Source: Haloarcula amylolytica JCM 13557
Lineage (GTDB): Archaea; Halobacteriota; Halobacteria; Halobacteriales; Haloarculaceae
Assembly: GCF_000336615.1 (NCBI RefSeq)
Contig: NZ_AOLW01000024.1
Location: 214,611-278,610 of the forward strand
DNA: 64,000 bases
Direction of reading: 5' to 3'
The notes under the pieces are model-generated. The model was not told the DNA's origin, did not search any database, and saw nothing but the letters and a program-made list of their open reading frames with translations. The first letter of the stretch is position 1; each line of letters starts with the position of its first letter. A program made the position numbers and the translations under genes. Shown here piece by piece: positions 53,609 through 61,942 of this stretch.

Positions 53609-54475
53609 TTATCCGCGGACGGGCATGTACGCCATCCCAAGCATCAGCACGGCCGCGATGCCCGAGAGTATCGAGACGCCCCAGATGCCGTTCTTCCGCT
53701 CGTGGAAGTAGTCCTGCTGGTCGAGTGTCTCCTGGTACTGGCCGTACTGCTGAATCGGGACGATCTGGACGGTGCTATGGTCTGGGAAGTGCGTGAAGAA
53801 CTGCTGCTCGTTCAGCGTGACGTTCCCACCCTCCGAAAGTTCGATTGTGTTCTCGCGCGGTGCGAACCATTCGAGGGTCGCGCCGTCGTCGGTCACTTCG
53901 GAGATCGTGGTCTCCTGGGTGCCGCTATCGGTCGCGTGCGGGTAGGTATCGCCGGTGGTGAACGACACCGTCTCCGGCTCTGGGAGCCATTCACTCAGCG
54001 GGACTTGCGTGTTGTTCGACTGGTAGACCACGTACTCGGTCCCGTTCTGGGTCGCCAGCGTGTTCTGGACTGAGGAGTCCTCGACGAGGAGTGCGCTGAC
54101 GTTGAGTTCTTCTTCGAGCGTCACCGTGCTCTCGTTACCGTCAGTGTGGACGCGATAGGTGTCGTTCTGGTAGGTCGTCGTGGCGTTGTGCTCTAACGTC
54201 GCTGTATACCGTGACGACTCGTTCGTCCACGAGAGGTCAGCTGCCATGCTGCCACCGCCGCCGCCGTGGCCGCCACCGCCGCCGCCGGACATGTGGATGT
54301 TCGTGGCTGTGTATTCCGTTCCGTCGACAGTGAACGTACTCTCGTTCGTCAGTTCGGCGTCAGCGTCGAGCGACACCGCCGGCCGCTGACTCTCCGCGAC
54401 GCCGATGTAGGCGTACGCAGCAACACTGATAACGAGGAAGAACGCGAAGTACGCCGCCGCGGCTCGTCGTTGCAT
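53609..54475 (-). CDS. Exported membrane-anchored protein with Gly/His-rich insert
   Basis: The 288-residue protein has an N-terminal signal/anchor helix (FAFFLVISVAAYAYIGVA), a large extracellular part with many Asn-x-Ser/Thr sequons (likely N-glycosylated), a MSGGGGGGHGGGGGSMA loop at residues 62-78 and a C-terminal helix (GIWGVSILSGIAAVLMLGMAYM). No known domain is obvious. The Gly/His loop might bind a metal ion. It stands alone. Confidence 0.75.
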   Translation of the reverse strand: MQRRAAAAYFAFFLVISVAAYAYIGVAESQRPAVSLDADAELTNESTFTVDGTEYTATNIHMSGGGGGGHGGGGGSMAADLSWTNESSRYTATLEHNATTTYQNDTYRVHTDGNESTVTLEEELNVSALLVEDSSVQNTLATQNGTEYVVYQSNNTQVPLSEWLPEPETVSFTTGDTYPHATDSGTQETTISEVTDDGATLEWFAPRENTIELSEGGNVTLNEQQFFTHFPDHSTVQIVPIQQYGQYQETLDQQDYFHERKNGIWGVSILSGIAAVLMLGMAYMPVRG

Positions 54476-54582
54476 ATCAGGAGGGTCAGTCGCCGCGCCG
54501 TTTAATGATTACTTTTCGAGTGTCTTGATAGACGGGTGGTAGGGGCGTCTCGACCCGGCAACGGCGGTGTCGATGTATCGGG

Positions 54583-54915
54583 TCAGGCTGTATCAGACTC
54601 GCCAGCGAGAACGTCGTAGCTGTCGAGCGTTCCTGCCATCGACGGGGCATCCGAGTCGTCCTTCCGCTGCGTGCCGTAGTCCATCCACACGCCGCTCGTG
54701 TAACTGTACATTTCGAAGGCAGCCTCAGTCTCGACGACAATGTCGATGACTGCGTCCTCGGGGGCGTCATCGAGAACGACGGCCGACCGAACGTCGTTGT
54801 CGTGGTGCATCACCCAGACCGCGACAGCGCCGTCGATGTCATCCAGCAGGGCACTGGCTTCCGTCGGCGAGAACGGGCGGTTGGGCCAGTCGTCGACGGG
54901 TTCTGGTTCGTCCAT
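54583..54915 (-). CDS. Conserved hypothetical acidic protein, 110 aa
   Basis: MDEPEPVDDWPNRPFSPTEA.. continues into a compact alpha/beta-like pattern (GAVAVWVMHHDNDVRSAVVL, AVIDIVVETEAAFEMYSY). The acidic composition and codon use are those of a real haloarchaeal gene. I do not recognise a function. Confidence 0.7.
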   Translation of the reverse strand: MDEPEPVDDWPNRPFSPTEASALLDDIDGAVAVWVMHHDNDVRSAVVLDDAPEDAVIDIVVETEAAFEMYSYTSGVWMDYGTQRKDDSDAPSMAGTLDSYDVLAGESDTA

Positions 54916-54973
54916 ACTAGTCGGACGGGCCGGAACGGCATCGGTGTTCCCCCGTCCAGAGAGTCACCGGGCG

Positions 54974-55153
54974 TCAGTCGGCGAAGTAGCTGGTGAAAAA
55001 GCCGGACAGGAACGACGAAATAGCGACGGCCATGGCCATGTCAGTCAGGCTCCACGGCGCGTCCTCGTCGTCGGCCAGCCAGACAGTGATACCGACGCTG
55101 ACGACCAGTGAGACGATCCCGTTGAGGAGGTGCTTGTTCTTGAGCAGACTCAT
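54974..55153 (-). CDS. Small membrane protein, 59 aa
   Basis: Two hydrophobic helices (HLLNGIVSLVVSVGITVWLAD and AMAVAISSFLSGFFTSYFAD) with a short acidic loop. ATG 55153 (MSLLKNKHLL) is chosen because the open codons before it, from 55195, lack a plausible signal. Function unknown. Confidence 0.65.
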   Translation of the reverse strand: MSLLKNKHLLNGIVSLVVSVGITVWLADDEDAPWSLTDMAMAVAISSFLSGFFTSYFAD

Positions 55154-55264
55154 ACGCCTGCTCGTTGGTACGGGATTCGTATAGAGATTACCCACGAGCG
55201 ACGTGTCGCTGACTGAAACGTGGTCACTGAATTCGCTTGCTGGGTAGTTCTGGCGCTGGGACAG

Positions 55265-55573
55265 TTAGCCGTCACAGCAAACCGTGTACCGAGCGTCGGA
55301 GTGGGCGAGCGATTCGACCCGCTCGACAACGCTATCGACCGTCTCGAACTGCCCGAACTTGCTCACGACCGCACCGTCCGCGCGTAACACGACTGTCCAC
55401 CGGTACCCATCCGGGCTATCGTTCCGCTCGAACGCGAACTCGCGGTCTGGCAGTCGAGCGACGACTGGGCCGTCAGTAGTGACCGTCCACGACACGCTAT
55501 CGGCAAGCGCGCTCTCCAGTACTGTTTCGAGTCGCCGGGCGAGTCTGGGCATCGGTTCGTCCCGTGCGTCCAT
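55265..55573 (-). CDS. Conserved hypothetical protein, 102 aa
   Basis: The protein starts MDARDEPMPRLARRLETVLES and has alternating strands and helices (RWTVVLRADGAVVSKFGQF, FETVDSVVERVESLAH), ending with YTVCCDG. It looks like a small sensor-type domain but I cannot name it. The gene diverges from the next one, with 34 bases between the two starts. Confidence 0.7.
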   Translation of the reverse strand: MDARDEPMPRLARRLETVLESALADSVSWTVTTDGPVVARLPDREFAFERNDSPDGYRWTVVLRADGAVVSKFGQFETVDSVVERVESLAHSDARYTVCCDG

Positions 55574-55607
55574 ACAGAAACGTAGAGGGGCAGAAGCATA
55601 AGCCGTT

Positions 55608-56066
55608 GTGACACTACACAACGTTCAAACGGCCCAAACCCGTACAGGGGGTGTGACTCAGTCGCTTCTCGTCTACGACGGCAGTACCGACCTGTTCCGG
55701 CGCGCTGCCGAGACGGTAACCCGCTGTGCCACGGACATCACGCCGGTCCCCTGGGAGTCCGATGCGATTCAGGCGTTCCTCCGGGCGCAGTTCGACGACC
55801 CGCCGTTCGCGTTCATACTGATCGACGGGGAGTCCGTCCACGTCGGCGAAGCGGCTGTGAAGGAAGCGCTGGAAGGCCTCGATGTCGCGGCCCCTGTCGC
55901 CCGGTTGGCCGAGCAGGTGTATCCCACCGCCGCCGCGCCGTTCGGGCGTGTCGTCCACGGCCAGGTCCCGGCCGACATCCACGGGACCTTTCCACTGGAC
56001 GAGGCGGCGAAAGCACACATCGCGCCGCTCCGGCAGGTCCACACGATCCCTGTCGAAACAGAGTGA
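55608..56066 (+). CDS. DCC-like (thioredoxin-fold) protein without the active Cys
   Basis: LLVYDGSTDLFRRAAETVTRC resembles the start of the DCC family of thiol oxidoreductases (YDG-x-C-x2-C), but the Cys pair is replaced by Ser-Thr-Asp-Leu-Phe. Later parts (PPFAFILIDGESVHVGEAAVKEAL) fit the same fold. It is probably not a disulfide enzyme. The GTG at 55608 and the GTG at about 55650 are both possible starts. Confidence 0.6.
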   Translation: MTLHNVQTAQTRTGGVTQSLLVYDGSTDLFRRAAETVTRCATDITPVPWESDAIQAFLRAQFDDPPFAFILIDGESVHVGEAAVKEALEGLDVAAPVARLAEQVYPTAAAPFGRVVHGQVPADIHGTFPLDEAAKAHIAPLRQVHTIPVETE

Positions 56067-56241
56067 TCGAGACGGTCAGTGATATGGTCGACCAGAACTG
56101 GCCTGCCACGCGGTCACCATACGACAGTGCGTCGCGCGCAGAGACCCCACGCGCCGATTTCGTACGCTTCGAATAATGAGCGACTGCGTCGACTGCTCCG
56201 CTGTTCGGAGGGTTGAAAACCTGTGACCGGCTACTGCAGGT

Positions 56242-57387
56242 ATGCTGCGGCAGGCCGTCGAGGACGCGTTCACCCTGCTTGCTGTCCTCGTCGTTCTCTC
56301 CCTCGTTATCGGGCAGCTCCTCGGACAGCCGATCCTGCTGGGGTACGTGACTTCAGGGAGTATGTCACCGACGCTGAACACGGGCGACGCGTTCGTCGCC
56401 GTTCCTGCACCCGTCGCTGGCGAGATCGAGCCGGGGGACGTCATCGTGTTCGAAGCGGTCGAGTTACAGGGCGGCGGACTGACCACACACCGGGTTGTCG
56501 CGGAGACCGACGGCGGCTACATCACGAAAGGGGACAACAACCCGTTCAGAGACCAGAGCGGAGGTGAGCCGGTTGTCACGGACGACCGAGTCGTCGCGAC
56601 AGCACTCCAGATCAACGGACAGGTCGTCCGGCTCCCCGGTCTCGGCACCGCCATCAGCTCCGCTCGAACGGCGGCAGAAAGCGGCTTGGTATTGATTGGC
56701 GGGCCGGGCAACAGCGACCTGACGAGCGGACAGGGACTCAGTGGACTGTTCATCTCTATCGGGCTCGGACTGTTTCTGCTCGTCTTCGTCGACAGCTTCC
56801 GGGCCAGCGAGGAGCGGACCAGAGAACGGACTCGTTCGCGCGACGGGGACGCCATCAATGGCTGGACGGTTATACTCGCACTGGCAGTGTTGATTCTCGT
56901 CCCAGCCAACGCGGCGATGGTCGCTCCGAGCGGCACTCACAGCGTCACCATCGACAGCACTAGCGAGGATGTCACGCCCGGGGAGACCGTCGAAAGCGAG
57001 TTCACTGCCGAAAACGGCGGACTGGTAACGATGCTCATTATCCTAGAATCATCGCACTCGGACGCCGCGATGGACCGTAACCGGCTTGTCGTCCAGCGCG
57101 GCGGGTCCGCGACGGCAACGCTGTCGGTGCCCGCCCCACCACCGGGCGAACAGGCGGTCGTGACCGTCGAAGAGCACCGGTACTTCCTGTTAGCACCGCC
57201 GGGCGTCATCGCGGGGCTGCACGGAGTCCACCCGCTGGTGGCCCTCGGAGCGTTCAATCTCCTGGTGTTAGGAAGCCTCACAGCGGCAGTTGGGGCGACC
57301 TTCGGGTTCGGAACAACGCGCGAGCGGAGCCGGGACCGGTCGGTCCCGCTGAAGCGACAGGTACGCCGCCTGCTTAGGCGTGAATGA
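56242..57387 (+). CDS. Archaeal signal peptidase I (SipW/S26B type) with C-terminal extension
   Basis: The 381-residue protein has a first membrane helix (residues 8-30), the catalytic SGSMSPTL with Ser at about 40, THRVV with the catalytic His of the Ser/His type S26B, and KGDNN. These make up the signal peptidase (about 1-150). The remainder is unusual: another helix (LFISIGLGLFLLVFVD), a third (VILALAVLILVPANAA), an extracellular beta domain (VESEFTAENGGLVTMLIILES..) and a last helix before a basic tail. It sits beside TasA-like exported proteins, whose signal peptides it probably cleaves. Confidence 0.9.
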   Translation: MLRQAVEDAFTLLAVLVVLSLVIGQLLGQPILLGYVTSGSMSPTLNTGDAFVAVPAPVAGEIEPGDVIVFEAVELQGGGLTTHRVVAETDGGYITKGDNNPFRDQSGGEPVVTDDRVVATALQINGQVVRLPGLGTAISSARTAAESGLVLIGGPGNSDLTSGQGLSGLFISIGLGLFLLVFVDSFRASEERTRERTRSRDGDAINGWTVILALAVLILVPANAAMVAPSGTHSVTIDSTSEDVTPGETVESEFTAENGGLVTMLIILESSHSDAAMDRNRLVVQRGGSATATLSVPAPPPGEQAVVTVEEHRYFLLAPPGVIAGLHGVHPLVALGAFNLLVLGSLTAAVGATFGFGTTRERSRDRSVPLKRQVRRLLRRE

Positions 57388-57395
57388 TCGCGGGT

Positions 57396-58559
57396 TCATC
57401 CGGTGATATCGCCGCCGCCACCACCTGCACTTGCCGTGCTTGAATTGTAGAGATTGCTCACCTGCTCGGCGGTGAGCGCGGCGTCGTACACCTTGGGTTC
57501 GTCCATGGCACCGTTGAATCCGTAGATAGCGTTCCCACCGGGGTTGATGCCGGTGCCGATTCGAAGCGGTTGTTCGGACGCCTGCGCATCGGGGAGCGAA
57601 AACGTCGGCCCCTTTTGCGCCCCGTTGACGTACACCCTGTCCTGTGATCCGTGGGTCCAGACGACGTGTGTCCACTGGTACTCCGTCAGCGAGACACCTG
57701 TGAGCTTGTATTCGTCGGTAGTCTCGATGAGCAGTTCTCTGTCGTCCGAACCCTTCCAGCCACCACCGAAGCCGAACTGATAGCTATCGTCGCCACTAGA
57801 GTTCCATTTGCTGAACAGTCGTGTGAGGCCGCCTTGGATTCGAGGGAATACCCAAGCAGAGAGCGAGAAGTCGTCAGTCAGGTCAAGGGAATCGTCGTCA
57901 GGAACGGTGACGGCATCGTCACCATCGAAATTGAGAACTTCGCCGCGTCCCTGACTGGATGTCGCTAGATCCGGTTCATAAAAGAGGTCACTGTCCGGGT
58001 CAAGACTACGGTCTCGCTCGCCATCGTTGCCAGCGGCCCAGGAATCCGGGATATCCGTTCTGCTAACATCTTCGAAGTGCCACCACGACACCCTGGGGTC
58101 GCGACACTCAACTGAAACCGATCGGCTCAGTTCGACACGCTGGTCGGTACCGGTAGCAGTGATATCAAGGTTGACAGTGGTACTCCCTTCTGAGTCACAG
58201 GCGAGCGTCGTTGTGACATCGCCGCTCTCGCCCGGCAGAAGCCTGTTCGGCGTCTGGACAGTTTCGAACGGTGGAGCGGGACCGGGGCTGACACGAACAC
58301 TCGTAAGTTGCTGGTCGAAGTTGTTGGTGAGCGTTGCCAGTGTCACCTGCTGGCCGTCCGTGCCACGGACCTTCTGGTCATCCGTGTCACTGTCCGGCCC
58401 GATGTCGATACCAAGCAGTGCATCGCTGCCGTCGGTCGCTTTCAGGTTACTGGACCGCTTTGCGTCGATGGTAGTGACACCGGCTGTTTCGGCAGCGAGC
58501 AGTCCTGCACCGGTGGCGATGAACGCGAGTGCACCACGTCGGGTCCACTTCTTGTTCAT
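57396..58559 (-). CDS. Exported LamG-domain protein
   Basis: The 387-residue protein has a Tat-like signal (TRRGALAFIATGAG), an N-terminal beta domain like those of TasA-type proteins (VTLATLTNNFDQQLTSVRVS), and a LamG/concanavalin-like domain from about 160 (LNFDGDDAVTVPDDDSLDLTDDFSLSAWVFP, HVVWTHGSQDRVYVNGAQ, FNGAMDEPKVYDAALTAEQV). LamG domains bind glycans or proteins. It overlaps the HTH-membrane gene by 4 bases, so the two are coupled; it converges on the signal peptidase gene. Confidence 0.85.
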   Translation of the reverse strand: MNKKWTRRGALAFIATGAGLLAAETAGVTTIDAKRSSNLKATDGSDALLGIDIGPDSDTDDQKVRGTDGQQVTLATLTNNFDQQLTSVRVSPGPAPPFETVQTPNRLLPGESGDVTTTLACDSEGSTTVNLDITATGTDQRVELSRSVSVECRDPRVSWWHFEDVSRTDIPDSWAAGNDGERDRSLDPDSDLFYEPDLATSSQGRGEVLNFDGDDAVTVPDDDSLDLTDDFSLSAWVFPRIQGGLTRLFSKWNSSGDDSYQFGFGGGWKGSDDRELLIETTDEYKLTGVSLTEYQWTHVVWTHGSQDRVYVNGAQKGPTFSLPDAQASEQPLRIGTGINPGGNAIYGFNGAMDEPKVYDAALTAEQVSNLYNSSTASAGGGGGDITG

Positions 58560-59116
58560 TCCGACAACTCCGGTGGCTTATCGGCTGCGCCGAGTTGCAG
58601 CCGGCGAGTCTCCTTGACGTGATACGCCGCAGAGACGAGAAACAGCAGCGTGATGACCGTCGGCCACACGAGCGACGGAACCGACGGTGGAAAGACACCG
58701 ACCCAGACAGCGACGACGAGCGCTAACGAAACAGCGGCGAGCCCGAGATAGTACTCCGCCCACGGAATCGAATCCCCCGGGACGACGTCAAGGTACACGT
58801 CAAGGCTGTCAGCTGTATCGGTCATCGTAACTGTCCCGTTGTCGTGCGTGATGACTCCCGCGCGTTCAAGCGTCGGGAGATGTGTCTGCTGCATCGACGT
58901 GTACACGCGGTGTCGCTCCGTGGACGTGATCTCCTGAATGCACTTGTCGTTTTCCCACGCAGCGACTTGCTCGGCAAGGTCAGAGAGTTCGGCGCACTCG
59001 TCCTCCTGTTTTATCGCGTGTAAAGCGTACCGGCGCCGTTGGTTGCTCAGTATGTCGTATACGTCATCACGCGATAGCTGTCGCTCTTCTGGCCGGCTAA
59101 CCCCCACCTGTCCCAT
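58556..59116 (-). CDS. Membrane-bound winged-helix regulator (DUF7344-like)
   Basis: The 186-residue protein begins with a winged-helix domain (DDVYDILSNQRRRYALHAIKQ, VYTSMQQTHLPTLERAGVITHD, 20-110) and ends with two membrane helices (about 120-165). It resembles haloarchaeal DUF7344-type HTH proteins. It is encoded just before the LamG gene in an operon and is a candidate sensor/regulator for the surface cluster around it. Confidence 0.82.
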   Translation of the reverse strand: MGQVGVSRPEERQLSRDDVYDILSNQRRRYALHAIKQEDECAELSDLAEQVAAWENDKCIQEITSTERHRVYTSMQQTHLPTLERAGVITHDNGTVTMTDTADSLDVYLDVVPGDSIPWAEYYLGLAAVSLALVVAVWVGVFPPSVPSLVWPTVITLLFLVSAAYHVKETRRLQLGAADKPPELSE

Positions 59117-59277
59117 GTTCCTGTTTAAACTGCACTACTTGATAGATTTTTTGTTCGTATTTGATTGTAAATGGTAAGTAACTGTATTTTCTACGCTAGA
59201 CATCCATCGCCAGAGGCAGGCGTCTGCCGACAGCAGGGCATGGGTAGGTGAGGGAGTCGGACAGCAGAGCCAACCCG

Positions 59278-59934
59278 TTATACTTCAGTGATTGTGATTG
59301 TCAGGTCTTCGGTTTCCTGGGCGCTGTCGCCCGTTTCGAGGGTTGCAGAGAGGTTAGAAACCGCGCCCGCAGACACCTCTTCGCTGTAGGTATCCGTGCT
59401 CCCGTTGATGTCGGAAAGAAGGTCGCCATCGGGACTCAGCTCAACGTTGAACGCCGTCGAGATTCCGTCGTCGTTGTTGACCAGTTTGAAGAACCCGTTC
59501 GAATAGTCGTACGTGCTGTTTGGCATCAGCCGCTCGTCGCTCCCACCATTGCCAGAGTTGTCGTAGCCAAAGACGACAGACACATCGTTCGCGATGAGGC
59601 TTACGTAGCTATCTGACAATTGTGAGTTGTTGCCACCTTCTGGAGTAAGCGTGTCATTGGAGGAGTCACTGTCTGAATTCGGAAATAGTCCTGAAGCGTC
59701 GGTAACGAGAGCGCCATTGCTATTCCGAAGCGCAACCTCATCGGCGGACGCGTCGACAAGCACGTCAGTAAATTCGGTTGCGATCTCGGAGCCGTTGCCG
59801 TCAGCGCCAACGACGTTGACTTCGACTTCACGCGTTGCGCTGACAGTGCTAAATGCACCAGAGCCGAACGCCGCACCAGATCCGATACCGACTGTCCCGA
59901 TGAGACCGAGTACGCTTCTACGGTTCAGTTTCAT
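59278..59934 (-). CDS. TasA/camelysin-like exported protein (DUF1102-type), copy 1
   Basis: The 218-residue protein starts with NRRSVLGLIGTVGIGSGAAFGSGAF, the SipW-dependent-like signal seen in archaeal TasA homologues (here with a twin-Arg start), followed by an all-beta domain (STVSATREVEVNVVG.., AVSNLSATLETGD.., TEDLTITITEV). Such proteins assemble into extracellular fibres in several archaea. It diverges from the next copy, so both share the 121-bp promoter region 59935-60055. Confidence 0.8.
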   Translation of the reverse strand: MKLNRRSVLGLIGTVGIGSGAAFGSGAFSTVSATREVEVNVVGADGNGSEIATEFTDVLVDASADEVALRNSNGALVTDASGLFPNSDSDSSNDTLTPEGGNNSQLSDSYVSLIANDVSVVFGYDNSGNGGSDERLMPNSTYDYSNGFFKLVNNDDGISTAFNVELSPDGDLLSDINGSTDTYSEEVSAGAVSNLSATLETGDSAQETEDLTITITEV

Positions 59935-60055
59935 GTTCAGTTCGCTTATCGAGAGGTTACCACTTACTATTTTGTTGCATTAGCCCGGCTAAAGCACTCA
60001 TTGAAGCCGCTAACGCTGTTCAGTACTAAGCCGCTATGCCGTGAACTAGCTTCCA

Positions 60056-60625
60056 ATGAATCGGCGTGGCTTTCTCCTTAGTATTGGTGCGGCCAGTGTG
60101 GGGACGGGTGCGGTGTTTGGTTCCGGTGCGTTCACCTCTATCGAAGCAGACCGGAACGTCAATCTCCAAGTCACCGGCGATACCGGGTCGGCACAGGTGG
60201 GGTTCAGCCCGGGGAGCGGTGCCACGAGCATCGTCGGGACGGACACAAACGAGTCGGTTGATATCATCAACTTCGAACAGACGAATCTCAACGAACAAGC
60301 GAAGACCAGCTTCGAGAACGCTTTGGAGGTCGACAACAACAGCCAATCCAAGGTCAACCTCTATATTGATGACAGCACTACTGGGGTTGGGGATGACCCC
60401 ACAAACGGTGAAGTTCTGGACTTCCGGGAGGGATCCGCTGGCGTCTCGATTGTCGGCTCGGACCAGGCTATCGCGCTCGACCCCGACGGCGGGAGTTCAG
60501 ACGGCGGCTACAGCGACACCGTGGAACTGGACATCGTTGTCGACCTCCGAGATGACGGCGTCGATGGCGACGATCTCAGCGAGATCAGCGACGTGACCTT
60601 CGTCGTCGAGGCGGTCCAGCAGTAA
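60056..60625 (+). CDS. TasA/camelysin-like exported protein (DUF1102-type), copy 2
   Basis: The 189-residue protein has the same signal layout as its neighbour (RRGFLLSIGAASVGTGAVFGSGAF) and a beta-rich body with paired strands (DRNVNLQVTGD, SKVNLYIDDSTTG, SDVTFVVEAVQQ). It is followed by a third member at 60718. Several copies at one place suggest major and minor subunits of one fibre. Confidence 0.8.
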   Translation: MNRRGFLLSIGAASVGTGAVFGSGAFTSIEADRNVNLQVTGDTGSAQVGFSPGSGATSIVGTDTNESVDIINFEQTNLNEQAKTSFENALEVDNNSQSKVNLYIDDSTTGVGDDPTNGEVLDFREGSAGVSIVGSDQAIALDPDGGSSDGGYSDTVELDIVVDLRDDGVDGDDLSEISDVTFVVEAVQQ

Positions 60626-60717
60626 GTGAAACGCGATTCCGGCGCTGGCCGCCGACCAACAGGCCCAGATACAGGCACACACGAAGATCCAACGCAGTCG
60701 GCACGACACAACCAACT

Positions 60718-61932
60718 ATGAATCGCACTCTCGTCGCCGTCATGGCAGCGGTCGTCCTCCTCGCAGGGACCGCTATGGCAACAGGTGCCTTCATCGACGG
60801 CGACGAGGTTGCACCCGACCGGAACTCCGGCGTCTACTTGGCTCCCGCTGACACGGTAAACGGGGACCAGTACGCCGAATACGACGAGACAGGGCAGCTA
60901 CGCATCAGTCTTTCACCAGTGCTCCCGAACGGTCAGACCCGCGTCGATGACCTGTTCGTCGTCGGGTTTGCGGGTTACGAGGGAACTGATAGTGCCGCTA
61001 CCGTCGAACTGGACAGCGAGCCGGAAACAGTTCGCATGTACCGGATGGACACTGGAGCACAAGTCGCCGGCGACACCGTCTCGTTGGAGCCCGACGAATC
61101 AGTTCGCTTTGGGCTGGCAGTGACGCCAGCGGAGCGCAACTTCACTGGCACGATATCGATCACCGCCCCTGTTCCCGAACAGCAGTCAACCGAAGGGGAC
61201 GAGAGCAACGGTGGGAGCGGCGGTGGGTCAACCGGTGGCGGTGGTGGCAGTGTGCCACCCAGTGACGATGATGGGAGTGGTACGCAGGACGGGGGCGATC
61301 CCACGACGCCGACGCCAACGCCGACGGACAGTAACTCGACGAACGGGACCGCAAACGATGACGGGAACGAGACTGAAACAGCCGCTGGCGGCGGAAGCGG
61401 TGGCAGCGGTACTGGTGTCGGGACGTCGACCGACGAACGGGCTGAGACACCCACCACCAGCGAAGAAGAACCCGAAACCGTGGCCGGCGGTGGCGCTGAG
61501 CCCGTGCCGACGACACCCGAAAGTCAACAGTCAGCCGAACCGAACGGATTCACGCTCGGCTTCGAGCCGGCATTCGGAATTAGCTGGGGGCCGTGGGCGG
61601 TCATCGCTGGCCTGCTCGCCGTAGTGACGAACTACCTCGTGCAGACGCGATATCACGATGTCCTCCCGGTACTCCAGACGCAACCGAGTGACCGCCGTCG
61701 CCGGTTCCGGCGCGTCGCTGTCCGCGAGACCGCGATCGGTCTTGCCGGAATCGTACTCACGGTTCTTGTCGTGGCAGCTGCCTCAGGCGCTGGCTTCGGC
61801 CCAGTCTCGCAGCTGGTTGCGGCGCTCGCGTTCTCCGCTGCAGTCGGCACGGGGACCGGGTACCGGCTGGTCCCAGAACTCGATGCACTGCCCGAACTGC
61901 AAGCTGCCGACGGCGGCACCGAAGAGCAGTAA
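60718..61932 (+). CDS. TasA-like exported protein with Gly/Thr linker and membrane anchor
   Basis: The 404-residue protein has a signal peptide ending in MATGAFIDGDE, a beta domain (about 25-155), then a Gly/Ser/Thr-rich linker (about 160-260), and three hydrophobic segments at the C-terminus (about 285-310, 340-360, 365-385) with a basic stretch between them. It may be the membrane base of the fibre formed by its neighbours. The domain match is weaker than for the two preceding genes. Confidence 0.75.
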   Translation: MNRTLVAVMAAVVLLAGTAMATGAFIDGDEVAPDRNSGVYLAPADTVNGDQYAEYDETGQLRISLSPVLPNGQTRVDDLFVVGFAGYEGTDSAATVELDSEPETVRMYRMDTGAQVAGDTVSLEPDESVRFGLAVTPAERNFTGTISITAPVPEQQSTEGDESNGGSGGGSTGGGGGSVPPSDDDGSGTQDGGDPTTPTPTPTDSNSTNGTANDDGNETETAAGGGSGGSGTGVGTSTDERAETPTTSEEEPETVAGGGAEPVPTTPESQQSAEPNGFTLGFEPAFGISWGPWAVIAGLLAVVTNYLVQTRYHDVLPVLQTQPSDRRRRFRRVAVRETAIGLAGIVLTVLVVAAASGAGFGPVSQLVAALAFSAAVGTGTGYRLVPELDALPELQAADGGTEEQ

Positions 61933-61942
61933 AACAACTCGG

